DNA of 64,000 bases from an uncultured Lachnospiraceae bacterium (GTDB lineage: Bacteria; Bacillota; Clostridia; Lachnospirales; Lachnospiraceae), in contig CADADA010000008.1 of NCBI GenBank assembly GCA_902786515.1, positions 1-64,000 of the forward strand. The letters run 5' to 3'. The translations under genes and the position numbers were made by a program. Each line of letters opens with the position of its first letter. Within the stretch, counting starts at the first letter, position 1. Shown piece by piece: positions 9,796-19,435 of the stretch. Under the pieces are notes generated by a model that worked only from the letters and a program-made list of their open reading frames with translations, ran no database searches and was not told the origin of the DNA.

Positions 9796-11040
9796 TTAAT
9801 TATAATAAACCTGACTTCCAATCACAACATATGAGTTATATGCATCATAATTTGCAACTGATACACTACAGAAGCTTCTGTATCCCGGAACGTTATTAAC
9901 ACCTGCAAGTGCCTCATTTGCAGCACTTACACAATCAGATGACGGTCCGTTTGATAATGCTGACTGGAATGTTCCGATTCTTACAACCGAAAACTGTCCC
10001 GGTGCATAGATAACATCACTGATGCTTCCTCCATATGCCCCACTGTTCAATCTGTTAATAACAATATTAGCTGTTGCCAGTTTTCCATCATATGGCTCGC
10101 CGCCTGCTTCTGCCTGAACAAGACATGCAAGCATGTATGCATCGTCATAGGAAACATCATAGCTGTCTGTATATACTGTCTCAGGAGCAGCTTCCTGATA
10201 ATCCGCTTCATCATCTTCTTCATCATCGTAAGCTTCCTGTGCCTGTTCTCTGGCAGCTTCTTCCTGTGCTCTTGCTTCTTCCAGCGCAGCTTCTCTTTCC
10301 TCTTCTATAGAAACAGCCTTCTTAACTCTCACTTCAACATCTACAAAATCTGAAGCGATATACGCTGAACCATCGTCATACTCAATCTGTACCCAGCCAT
10401 CAAGCTGTGCCTGACAGACATATGCATCACCGATTCCGCAAAGTGTGTAAATTTTTCCATTCTCGTCTGCTGTCTCTCTTATACGGATACTTTCTTCTTT
10501 TACAATCGCCATCGTTGTACCGACTTCTTTTGCCTTTGCTTCTGCCTGCTCTCCGGTAACAATGAAATCGTTCTTAACATAGCCTTCAACTCCGCCTGAA
10601 CTTACACGTGTCCAAGCATCGCCTTTTTCTAATATGTCACCGCCGGCTCCTTCATATAACTTGCCGACTATCTCTGCGTCTTCATTTGCTTCTGCCCTGA
10701 TATTCAGATACTCGCCTTCACCGCTTACTGTAACCATAAACTTGTTCTCATATGGTGACGGCTCTGCCTGCGTAACCTGTTCTGTCTGTGGCTCAGTCAC
10801 GCTTTCTGTCACTGCCGGCTCTTCTTCAGCCCCCACGAGCACGGCATCATTAGCTTTAATATCAGCTACTGCAGCTTCTGTCTCTTCTTCAATGTAATTT
10901 TCTATACTCTTTCCTTTGGCAACCTCTGAATTGTGCTTCGTAGCGTTTGCACTTATCGCTATACCGGCTGCACAGCTGACAGATATAATTCCTGCCGAGG
11001 CAACTGCTATAAATGCCACCTTCCTACTCTGTAAATTCAT
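9796..11040 (-). CDS. Secreted SH3-domain cell wall hydrolase (SleB-like)
   Basis: A 414-residue exported wall enzyme. It starts with an N-terminal signal/anchor helix (about 9-30), then a Glu-rich linker, two bacterial SH3 domains (about 97-162, starting NKFMVTVSGEGEYLNIRAEA, and about 170-230), a Glu/Ala-rich charged linker (about 240-285) and a C-terminal cell wall hydrolase domain of the SleB/CwlJ type (about 295-414, AYMLACLVQAEAGGEP, NIVINRL, PGQFSV). SleB-type domains cleave peptidoglycan; here a vegetative remodelling or spore role cannot be distinguished. The gene stands alone between its own consensus promoter and a strong terminator. Confidence 0.9.
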   Translation of the reverse strand: MNLQSRKVAFIAVASAGIISVSCAAGIAISANATKHNSEVAKGKSIENYIEEETEAAVADIKANDAVLVGAEEEPAVTESVTEPQTEQVTQAEPSPYENKFMVTVSGEGEYLNIRAEANEDAEIVGKLYEGAGGDILEKGDAWTRVSSGGVEGYVKNDFIVTGEQAEAKAKEVGTTMAIVKEESIRIRETADENGKIYTLCGIGDAYVCQAQLDGWVQIEYDDGSAYIASDFVDVEVRVKKAVSIEEEREAALEEARAQEEAAREQAQEAYDDEEDDEADYQEAAPETVYTDSYDVSYDDAYMLACLVQAEAGGEPYDGKLATANIVINRLNSGAYGGSISDVIYAPGQFSVVRIGTFQSALSNGPSSDCVSAANEALAGVNNVPGYRSFCSVSVANYDAYNSYVVIGSQVYYN

Positions 11041-11116
11041 TAATATGACCTCCTAATTCATAAGCATTACTAATTTGTTTAGAGTTGTTACATTTATTTT
11101 ACATTTGTTGTGTTGT

Positions 11117-11145
11117 ATTCTAACAGATTAGATTTCTTTTGTCAA
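11117..11145 (-). promoter_or_regulatory. Promoter of the SH3/wall hydrolase gene
   Basis: TTGACA, 17 bases, TAGAAT on the minus strand, giving a leader of roughly 70 bases. It lies in the 311-bp divergent gap 11041-11351, which holds this promoter, the opposing one at 11279-11307, and nothing else that I can identify. Confidence 0.82.
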
Positions 11146-11278
11146 GTGTTTGAAATTTTTTCAACACACTTCTTGCTATTTTCACAAGCATTCTCAGAAA
11201 GTCTTGTAACAAATATACATATTTTGTTATAAAATTAAGCACATATTTATAAATTTTACAAAAAAATCCATTATAAAC

Positions 11279-11307
11279 TTGCAAAATTCTTACTATCGTT
11301 ATATTAT
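11279..11307 (+). promoter_or_regulatory. Promoter of the DUF6465-like gene
   Basis: TTGCAA, 17 bases, TATTAT on the plus strand, about 45 bp before the start codon; a strong AAGGAGGA site follows at about 11335. Confidence 0.72.
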
Positions 11308-11351
11308 CTATACAGAAGCTATCTTCTAAAAATTAAGGAGGAATAAAAGAT

Positions 11352-11756
11352 ATGAGCACAACGAGCAAAGAGACAAAGACTACTACAGCAAAAGCTGCTG
11401 AAGCTAAGGCTGAGGTTAAGGCTGATACAAAGACAACTGCTAAAAAAGCTGAGACCAAGACAACTGCTAAAAAGGCAACTACTACTAAAAAGGCTGCTAC
11501 GAAGTCTACTACCACTAAAAAAGCAACTACAGCTAAAAGCAATATTGACATAAAGACATCTGTTGCAGTTCAGTTCTTCGGCAAGGAAGTATTTGCAGAT
11601 TCTATATTAGAAGAAGTAAAGAAAGCCTGGGTTGAGCAGTTAGAAGGCAAATTAGAGGATATCAAGACAATTGACCTTTATATTAAACCTGAAGAGCATA
11701 AGGCTTATTTTGTAGTAAATGGTTTATCAAACGGAAACTACTTCATCAGCCTTTAA
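11352..11756 (+). CDS. Lys/Ala/Thr-rich protein with DUF6465-like C-terminal domain
   Basis: 134 residues in two parts. Residues 1-64 are a low-complexity basic tail made of KTTAKKAE/TTTKKA-like units, similar in composition to histone H1-like or nucleic-acid-binding tails. Residues 68-134 (VAVQFFGKEVFADSILEEVK...KTIDLYIKPEEHKAYFVVNG) form a small alpha/beta domain that I believe is the clostridial DUF6465 family. The basic tail could bind nucleic acid or acidic surfaces; this is inference. It has its own promoter and terminator. Confidence 0.82.
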   Translation: MSTTSKETKTTTAKAAEAKAEVKADTKTTAKKAETKTTAKKATTTKKAATKSTTTKKATTAKSNIDIKTSVAVQFFGKEVFADSILEEVKKAWVEQLEGKLEDIKTIDLYIKPEEHKAYFVVNGLSNGNYFISL

Positions 11757-11762
11757 TAGTTA

Positions 11763-11806
11763 AAAAAAAGATGCCGCAGTACGATGTACCGGAGCATCTT
11801 TTTTTA
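11763..11806. terminator. Bidirectional terminator
   Basis: AAAAAAGATGC...GCATCTTTTTT hairpin, with CCG/CGG extending the stem, between the convergent DUF6465-like gene and the TrmH-type methylase. It has A/T runs on both sides. Confidence 0.88.
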
Positions 11807-11822
11807 TACCCTTTAATCTGTT

Positions 11823-12614
11823 TTAAATTAAATCCCGGTGGTGTCGCTGTCTTACAGCCTCATACATCAGAATTGATGCTGCCACCGAGGCATTAAGAGA
11901 CTCCACCTTTCCCTCCATCGGAATCCTGACCAGCAAATCTGCTTTCTTACTAATCTCATCAGAAATTCCATTCGCTTCATTTCCTATGATAAATGCAGTA
12001 TTCCTGCGCCAGTCTTCTTCAAAGTATTCATTTTCACCTGCAAGGTGTGCTGCCGCAACTGCAACTCCTCTTTGTTTTAATTCATCAAGCGAATCTGACA
12101 AATTCTCCACATAAGTAAACGGAACCCGGTAGATTGCCCCCATAGTTGAACGAATCACTTTGGGATTATATATATCTACAGTGTTCTTTGACATAATCAC
12201 ACCGCTTACCCCTGCACCCTCCGCAGTTCTTATAATCGTTCCGAGATTTCCCGGGTCCTGTAAATCTTCCAATACGATGAATAAATTATTCCTTTCATTT
12301 GAAAACATATTTTTTAAGCATGTTTCAGATTTTTTCACAATAGTCATAACCCCCTGAGGCGTAACTGTATCTGAAATTCGCCTGAACACTTCATCTTTAA
12401 CTGTCTCATAGGAAAATCCATCCAACTTTTCCAAATTGGATGGATTTGATATAAATTTCTCAGATACATATATCTTCTCAATCCGGTTTGCAGGCGTCTC
12501 AATAAACATCTTTATTCCTTCTACAATGAAAACTCCCTGCTCTCTGCGTGCCTTAGGTTTTCGAATAAGCTGCATCAGATTCTTTATCTGAGCATTTGAT
12601 GCAGATGCTATCAT
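11823..12614 (-). CDS. TrmH/SpoU-family RNA 2'-O-methyltransferase
   Basis: 263 residues of the SPOUT superfamily that methylate ribose 2'-OH of rRNA or tRNA with S-adenosylmethionine. An N-terminal substrate-binding domain (KNLMQLIRKPKARREQGVFIVEG) precedes the knotted SpoU domain with its three motifs: LEDLQDPGNLGTIIRTAEG near 113-131, FIIGNEANGIS near 198-208, and the C-terminal IPMEGKVESLNASVAASI near 222-239. The target nucleotide cannot be told from sequence. The start has a strong AAGGAGG site. Confidence 0.92.
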   Translation of the reverse strand: MIASASNAQIKNLMQLIRKPKARREQGVFIVEGIKMFIETPANRIEKIYVSEKFISNPSNLEKLDGFSYETVKDEVFRRISDTVTPQGVMTIVKKSETCLKNMFSNERNNLFIVLEDLQDPGNLGTIIRTAEGAGVSGVIMSKNTVDIYNPKVIRSTMGAIYRVPFTYVENLSDSLDELKQRGVAVAAAHLAGENEYFEEDWRRNTAFIIGNEANGISDEISKKADLLVRIPMEGKVESLNASVAASILMYEAVRQRHHRDLI

Positions 12615-12636
12615 CTCTTTCCTCCTTAATATAAAA

Positions 12637-12677
12637 TGTACTCTCGGAATCCTTTATGAAAAGATTCCGGGAGCACA
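12637..12677 (-). terminator. Terminator of dnaE-pfkA
   Basis: A long stem TGTGCTCCCGGAATC/GATTCCGAGAGTACA with an 11-base loop follows the pfkA stop and is followed by ATTTTATATT on the minus strand. It lies 22 bp before the downstream methylase start. Confidence 0.72.
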
Positions 12678-12693
12678 TCAAAATATCTCCTGA

Positions 12694-13686
<993 letters not shown>

Positions 13687-13715
13687 TTATTCTTTTTTTC
13701 CTCAAAATAATACTC

Positions 13716-16700
13716 CTAATTATTGTAATTCATTTTTCTGATGTTTTCAATACTCTTTTCAATAACTTTTACATTATCACTGCCATATTTTTCTGTCACA
13801 TTCTGTATTTCTTCATGTTTTTCAGAAAGCTCACAAGTGTTATATACAATTTTTTTCTTTCTTTCAGATTTTATATATACAACAAGGTCATCATGCCCTT
13901 TCGCTGATGAAAATACAGTCAGGCTATTCACATCCTGCAAATATTGCTCCATGCTTTCATATTGAATCCACAGCTGCTTTGGAACAGAATCAAAAGCCAC
14001 TATCATATCGCTCATGATTTTTCCCTTGCTCTCATCCGTTTCATCAACTCTTCCCGTAATAAATACCTTGTTATCCTCCTTTAATATATGCCTGTATTTT
14101 TCGTATGTATTTGGAAATACAACCACTTCAACTGTTCCATATAAATCTTCCAGAACCAGAAATGCCATCTGCTGACCTTTTTTAGTTATCTTCACGCTGA
14201 CTTCCGTCAGAATTCCACCGATTACCGCACTCTGTCCGTCCTTTACCACCGCATTTCCTTCTTCGTCTTTTACAAAATCCTTCGAAAATGCTGTAACCTG
14301 TTTTTTGATTGATTCCGTGTATTCTTCAAGGGGATGTCCACTGACATAAACGCCTATTACCTCCTTTTCAAATGCCAACAGAGTCTCCCTGTCATATTCC
14401 TCTACATCCGGCATTTTGATTTCAAAGTCAGCTTTCTCTTCTTCAGACATCATATCAAACAACGACATCTGTCCATCTATGGACTGTTTTCTTTCGCCGG
14501 CAACTTCTTCCATAATAGAGTTATATACTATCATCATCTGTTTTCGGTTTGCCCCGAAGCTGTCAAACGCTCCTGCTTTAATAAAATTCTCAATCGTACG
14601 TTTATTCACTTCTTTTCCCGACAGTCTCTCCACAAAATCTTTCAGATTGTTATATTTTCCATTTCTTTCACGCTCTGCAACGATGCTGTCTATCACATTT
14701 TTTCCAACACTCTTTATAGCCGAAAGACTATATCTTATGGAATTTCCGGATACTGAAAATCCGCTGTCTCCTTCATTAATATCAGGCGGAAGAATTTCTA
14801 TTCCCATACTCTTACAGGTATATATGTATGACGTAACTTTTCCCGGATTATCAATGACAGATGTCATGATAGCCGCCATAAATTCAACCGGATAATAATA
14901 TTTTAAATACGCGGTCTGATATGACACTACCGCATAGGCTGCCGCATGCGATTTGTTAAATGCATATTTTGCAAAATCCATCATCTCATCATAGATTTTT
15001 CCTGCAATATGCTCATCAACTCCGTTATTTACACAGCCTTTTACGCCTTCCGCTTCATTTCCATAGATGAAGTTTTTCCGCTCCTGCTCCATAACATACT
15101 GCTTTTTCTTCGACATGGCACGGCGCACCAGATCACTCCGTCCCCAGGTATATCCCGCAAGGTCTCTTACAATCTGCATAACCTGCTCCTGATATACTAT
15201 ACAGCCGTAAGTTGGTTTTAATATAGGCTCAAGCTGCGGACAATCGTATGTTATGTTATCAGAATTATTTTTTCCCGCAAGATATTTCGGAATAAAATCC
15301 ATCGGTCCCGGACGATACAGTGAAATACCTGCAATCAAATCTTCTATGCTCTCCGGTTTTAGTTCTGTCATGAAGTTTTTCATACCGCCGCTTTCAAGCT
15401 GGAAAATACCTTCCGTCCTGCCGGTTCCGATGTAGTCCAATACTTCTTTATCATCAAACTTAATCTTATCTATATCTATCTTTTTGCCCGTGTTTTTCTC
15501 CACGAGTGAAATCGCATCTCTTATCACAGTAAGTGTACGAAGGCCTAAGAAGTCCATTTTTAACAGACCCAGTTCCTCTAAGGTAGTCATTATATACTGC
15601 GTAACAATAGGGCCATCCATCGATTTTGAAAGCGGCACATATTCATCAACCGGCTTGCTGCTGATAACCACACCTGCGGCATGCATTGATGTATGTCTTG
15701 GCAGTCCCTCAAGCCTTTTTGCCATATCTATCAGATTGTGAATATTCTCATCATTTTCATAAACGCTCCTCAAATCTTTATTGACTTTCATCGCACCGTC
15801 AATTGTCATTCCAAGGTCATTTGGTATCATTTTTGCAATAGAATCCGGCACGGCGTATGGCATGTCAAGAACACGCCCGACATCTCTTATGACACCCTTT
15901 GCCTTGAGCGTTCCAAAGGTTACAATCTGCACTACCTGCTCTTTACCGTATTTTTCCACCACATAGTCGATTACTTCCTGTCGCCTTTCGTAGCAGAAAT
16001 CTACGTCTATATCCGGCATGGATACTCGCTCCGGATTAAGGAATCTTTCAAAAATAAGGCTGTAGTGTATAGGGTCGATATCTGTAATTTCCAGACAATA
16101 AGCGACAATACTTCCTGCTGCCGAACCTCTTCCGGGACCAACCATGATTCCATTCCTTTTCGCATAATTGATAAAATCCCACACGATAAGAAAATAATCA
16201 ACATACCCCATGTTACGTATGGTTGTCAGCTCATAGTCCAGTCTCTCTTTTAACTCCGGACCACCCTCAGGATATCGCTTTTCAAATCCACGGTCACATA
16301 AATATTTAAGATAACCATAGGAATCATATCCCTCCGGTACGTCATATTTTGGAAGCTTCGGAACTCCAAATTCTATCTCAACATTGCAACGCTCTGCTAT
16401 CCTGTGAGTGTTTTCAAGTGCTTCCAATGCGTACGGAAATACTGCTTTCATCTCTTCTTCGGATTTGAGATAAAACTGTCCTCCCTCATATCTCATCCTG
16501 TCTTCATCCTGAACCTTTTTTCCGGTCTGGATACATAATAGGATATCATGTGCCACACTGTCTTCCTCTCTGATGTAGTGAACATCGTTTGTGGCGATAA
16601 GAGGTATTCCGGTTTCCTTACTCATCCTTAGAAGCTGCTGATTAACAATCTGCTGGTCTGCTATCCCATGATCCTGCAGCTCAAGAAAATAATTTCCCTC

Positions 16701-17201
16701 ACCGAATATCTCGAGGTGTCTGAGTGCCGCCGCTTTTCCTTCTTCATACATTCCGTCTTTTAAGTATCTCTGCACTTCGCCCGCCAGGCATGCACTTGAA
16801 GCAATTATCCCCGAATGATATTCCTTAAGAACCTCATAATCAACTCTCGGTTTGTAATAGAATCCTTCCGTAAATCCTTTGGAAACGATTTTTACAAGAT
16901 TGCTGTATCCTTCGTTATTTTCTGCAAGAAGAACCAGATGGTTGTATCTGTTATCATACGTTCCCGTTTCTCTTTCAAATCTTGATCCGGGTGCAACATA
17001 TACTTCACATCCTATAATAGGCTTGATTCCTTCTGCTTTCATAGCTCTGTAAAAATCAATTACCCCATACATGACTCCATGATCCGTCACGGCAATGCTG
17101 TCCATTCCAAGTTCTTTTACCCTTGCCGCCAGTTCTTTTATCTTACAGGAGCCATCTAAAAGACTGTATTCCGTATGTACATGTAAATGTGTAAATGCCA
17201 T
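13716..17201 (-). CDS. dnaE: DNA polymerase III subunit alpha
   Basis: The replicative polymerase catalytic subunit DnaE, 1161 residues. Domains in order: N-terminal PHP (FTHLHVHTEYSLLDGSC from residue 3, and DHGVMYG), polymerase core with the catalytic carboxylates in MPDIDVDFCYERR near 403, the PGPMDFIPKY and KSHAAAYA stretches, a helix-hairpin-helix region, and a C-terminal OB-fold (VIGGILTEVSVKITKKGQQM near 1005). In bacteria that also carry PolC, DnaE extends primers. It shares an operon with pfkA and lies after the whiA-Crh terminator. Confidence 0.96.
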   Translation of the reverse strand: MAFTHLHVHTEYSLLDGSCKIKELAARVKELGMDSIAVTDHGVMYGVIDFYRAMKAEGIKPIIGCEVYVAPGSRFERETGTYDNRYNHLVLLAENNEGYSNLVKIVSKGFTEGFYYKPRVDYEVLKEYHSGIIASSACLAGEVQRYLKDGMYEEGKAAALRHLEIFGEGNYFLELQDHGIADQQIVNQQLLRMSKETGIPLIATNDVHYIREEDSVAHDILLCIQTGKKVQDEDRMRYEGGQFYLKSEEEMKAVFPYALEALENTHRIAERCNVEIEFGVPKLPKYDVPEGYDSYGYLKYLCDRGFEKRYPEGGPELKERLDYELTTIRNMGYVDYFLIVWDFINYAKRNGIMVGPGRGSAAGSIVAYCLEITDIDPIHYSLIFERFLNPERVSMPDIDVDFCYERRQEVIDYVVEKYGKEQVVQIVTFGTLKAKGVIRDVGRVLDMPYAVPDSIAKMIPNDLGMTIDGAMKVNKDLRSVYENDENIHNLIDMAKRLEGLPRHTSMHAAGVVISSKPVDEYVPLSKSMDGPIVTQYIMTTLEELGLLKMDFLGLRTLTVIRDAISLVEKNTGKKIDIDKIKFDDKEVLDYIGTGRTEGIFQLESGGMKNFMTELKPESIEDLIAGISLYRPGPMDFIPKYLAGKNNSDNITYDCPQLEPILKPTYGCIVYQEQVMQIVRDLAGYTWGRSDLVRRAMSKKKQYVMEQERKNFIYGNEAEGVKGCVNNGVDEHIAGKIYDEMMDFAKYAFNKSHAAAYAVVSYQTAYLKYYYPVEFMAAIMTSVIDNPGKVTSYIYTCKSMGIEILPPDINEGDSGFSVSGNSIRYSLSAIKSVGKNVIDSIVAERERNGKYNNLKDFVERLSGKEVNKRTIENFIKAGAFDSFGANRKQMMIVYNSIMEEVAGERKQSIDGQMSLFDMMSEEEKADFEIKMPDVEEYDRETLLAFEKEVIGVYVSGHPLEEYTESIKKQVTAFSKDFVKDEEGNAVVKDGQSAVIGGILTEVSVKITKKGQQMAFLVLEDLYGTVEVVVFPNTYEKYRHILKEDNKVFITGRVDETDESKGKIMSDMIVAFDSVPKQLWIQYESMEQYLQDVNSLTVFSSAKGHDDLVVYIKSERKKKIVYNTCELSEKHEEIQNVTEKYGSDNVKVIEKSIENIRKMNYNN

Positions 17202-17250
17202 CTGACCTTCCCTTCCTTTCCTTCTACGTCACGCAATAATTATATCACGC

Positions 17251-17297
17251 AAAAAGGCGACGGTCCGTCACGAAAATGACGTACTGTCACCTTTTTA
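17251..17297 (-). terminator. Terminator after the Crh-like gene
   Basis: Hairpin with arms AAAAAGGTGACagtac and gGACCGTCGCCTTTTT plus an inner GTCA/TGAC stem, ending in a T-run on the minus strand. It separates the murB-rapZ-whiA-HPr/Crh unit from dnaE-pfkA. Confidence 0.82.
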
Positions 17298-17310
17298 TTA
17301 TTTACTATAT

Positions 17311-17571
17311 TTACTGTCCTTTACTACTTAAATAATGCTCAATGCTGTCAATTGCTTCCTGCTCATCTTCACCCTCTGCCGATACAATAACATGTTCTCC
17401 TGTTGCCAGTCCCAATGTCATCATTCCCATAATACTTTTCGCATTTACCTTCTTGTTATCATGCTCAACATAAATAGAACTCTCGAATTTACTTGCCACC
17501 TGTACAAATACTGCCACAGGTCTTGCCTCCAGCCCCGTCTGAATCTCGATTGTCATATTCTTGGTTACCAT
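17311..17571 (-). CDS. crh: HPr-family protein lacking the catalytic His15 (Crh-like)
   Basis: 86 residues with the HPr fold and length. HPr receives phosphate from enzyme I on His15 in GLHARP; here the motif reads TGLEARPVAVF, with Glu at residue 15 (codon GAG), so PTS phosphotransfer on that residue is not possible. The regulatory Ser46 in NAKSIMGMM is kept. Bacillus subtilis Crh shows the same pattern (Gln15, Ser46) and sits directly downstream of whiA, as here. The inferred role is a Ser46-phosphorylated partner of a CcpA-type regulator, modified by HprK encoded at 21382-22314. The symbol rests on this analogy. Confidence 0.85.
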   Translation of the reverse strand: MVTKNMTIEIQTGLEARPVAVFVQVASKFESSIYVEHDNKKVNAKSIMGMMTLGLATGEHVIVSAEGEDEQEAIDSIEHYLSSKGQ

Positions 17572-17585
17572 AATAATGTTCCTCC

Positions 17586-18530
17586 TTAATTTCTTAAACC
17601 ATCCGCTATTTCACTGATTTTCCTTAATCTGTGATTAACACCTGACTTACCAACTGGTGGACTGAGCATTTCCCCAAGTTCCTTCAGCGACGCATCCGGA
17701 TTATCAAGCCTCGCTCTGGCTATCATTTCCAGTCCTTCTGACAGTTTAGATAATCCTACCGTATCTCTTATGTAAGTAATATCTTCCATCTGTTTTACAG
17801 ACGCCGATATGGTTTTTTTTAAATTTGCAGTTTCGCAATTAACTTTTCGGTTCACGGAATTACGCATTTCTTTTAAGATTCTTACATTCTCCAGCTGCAT
17901 CAAAGCCACATGCGCTTCCATAACATTTAATATGTCCACGATTCCGGAGCCTTCTTTGATATATACCACATAATGCCTCTTCCTTTCAACTATTTTCGCA
18001 TCGATTTTAAAATAATTTATCATCTCCTGCAGTTGAACAGCCTTTTCCATGGTGGCACACACTATCTCAAAGTGGTAAAATTTTTCCGGGTCGCTTATGG
18101 AACCTGCCGACAAAAAAGCACCTCTGATAAATGCTCTCTTGCAACATTCCTGCATGACAACAACATTATTTACAATGGAAAGATTCTCTGCAATCTCATT
18201 ATCGTCATTGATAAGCTTCGTAGCCAAAAGAACTTTTTTTGCATCTTCATGTTCTTTCACAATCACCGAATATACCTTTGAATTTCTGACCAGACGATTC
18301 TGTCTGATAGAAATTTCAGTATTTATATTAAATGTTTTTCTCAATAATGTAAAGCACTTTCTTGCAACAGATAAATTTTCTGTATGAATTTTTATCATAT
18401 ACATATCATTTACTGAGATGGTAATACGTCCGCAAAGGCTGATAATTGCAGTCAATTCCGCTATCATACAATGCCTTGCCCCGGAGCTCTGTCTGGAAAG
18501 TTCTTCCTTGACCTGTCCTGAAAACGACAT
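17586..18530 (-). CDS. whiA: DNA-binding regulator WhiA
   Basis: WhiA combines a degenerate LAGLIDADG homing-endonuclease fold (about 1-210) with a C-terminal helix-turn-helix (about 225-310, including LKELGEMLSPPVGKSGVNHRLRKI). It is known in Firmicutes for effects on cell division and chromosome segregation and in actinomycetes for sporulation. The start is ATG 18530, nine bases after AAAGG; the ATG at 18539 abuts that site. It follows rapZ by 16 bp and is followed by the Crh-like gene after 14 bp. No yvcK gene lies between rapZ and whiA. Confidence 0.94.
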   Translation of the reverse strand: MSFSGQVKEELSRQSSGARHCMIAELTAIISLCGRITISVNDMYMIKIHTENLSVARKCFTLLRKTFNINTEISIRQNRLVRNSKVYSVIVKEHEDAKKVLLATKLINDDNEIAENLSIVNNVVVMQECCKRAFIRGAFLSAGSISDPEKFYHFEIVCATMEKAVQLQEMINYFKIDAKIVERKRHYVVYIKEGSGIVDILNVMEAHVALMQLENVRILKEMRNSVNRKVNCETANLKKTISASVKQMEDITYIRDTVGLSKLSEGLEMIARARLDNPDASLKELGEMLSPPVGKSGVNHRLRKISEIADGLRN

Positions 18531-18546
18531 AAAAAACATCCTTTCG

Positions 18547-19413
18547 TTAACGTTTTATATCTCTATGTTCAATATTTACACCAATGGAATCTATTTTTTT
18601 AAGCCTGTCATACAATGCGTTTGCTGTAGTAACCGACCTGTGTTTCCCTCCGGTGCAGCCTACGGCTATCACAAGCTGTGTCTTTCCTTCTTTGATATAA
18701 TTTGGAATCAGGAAATCCATCATATCCACTAATTTATCTATAAATACGGCATAAACGGGTGAACTCATAACATATTCCTGAACTTCTTTTTCGTTTCCCG
18801 TCTTATTCCGCAGTTCCTCTTCATAATAAGGATTTGGCATAAATCTCACATCAAACACAAGGTCCGCATCTGTGGGAATCCCATATTTAAATCCAAATGA
18901 CAACACTGTCACAAAAAGATTCCTGAAATTTTTATCTTCTACTATAATTCTTTCTACCTGATGCTTGAGTTCCCGTGTCAATGTTCTACTCGTATCTATG
19001 ATGTAATCAGCACGATTTTTTAAAAACTCAATAGCCTGTCTTTCCCTCGCAATTCCCTCATCCACTCTTCCCTCTGCGGCCAACGGATGACTTCTTCTGG
19101 TTTCCTTGTATCTCTTTATGAGTGTCTCATCACTTGCATCTAAAAAAATCATTTCAAAATCAAACTTTCTTTTTATCCCATCAAGTATCTCGGATAAATC
19201 GTCCAGCGCCTGTCCACTTCTAATGTCAATCCCCAATGCAATCTTACGGCTTTCATCGTCACTTGAAAATGATAATTCAGCAAATTTAGATATGAGCTGA
19301 ACCGGTAAATTATCTACACAGAAGTACTGTGCATCCTCCAAAAATTTTAATGTTGTACTTTTTCCTGCTCCCGACATTCCTGTCACAATAACGAATCTTT
19401 TGTCCAATTTCAT
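18547..19413 (-). CDS. rapZ: RapZ/YvcJ-family nucleotide-binding protein
   Basis: A P-loop protein of 288 residues. In Escherichia coli RapZ steers RNase E to the GlmZ small RNA; the Firmicutes homologue YvcJ binds and hydrolyses nucleotides and its target is less clear. Walker A GMSGAGKST is at about 12-20, and the C-terminal RapZ domain includes FKYGIPTDADLVFDVRF and VGCTGGKHRSV. The start is ATG 19413, seven bases after AAAGG; ATG 19419 is too close. It lies between murB and whiA. Confidence 0.93.
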   Translation of the reverse strand: MKLDKRFVIVTGMSGAGKSTTLKFLEDAQYFCVDNLPVQLISKFAELSFSSDDESRKIALGIDIRSGQALDDLSEILDGIKRKFDFEMIFLDASDETLIKRYKETRRSHPLAAEGRVDEGIARERQAIEFLKNRADYIIDTSRTLTRELKHQVERIIVEDKNFRNLFVTVLSFGFKYGIPTDADLVFDVRFMPNPYYEEELRNKTGNEKEVQEYVMSSPVYAVFIDKLVDMMDFLIPNYIKEGKTQLVIAVGCTGGKHRSVTTANALYDRLKKIDSIGVNIEHRDIKR

Positions 19414-19435
19414 TCCCATGCCTTTCGTTATTTTA

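Noticed and set aside
15693-16253. 186-residue plus-strand frame inside dnaE
   Set aside because: Antisense shadow of dnaE, no start signal or recognisable domain.
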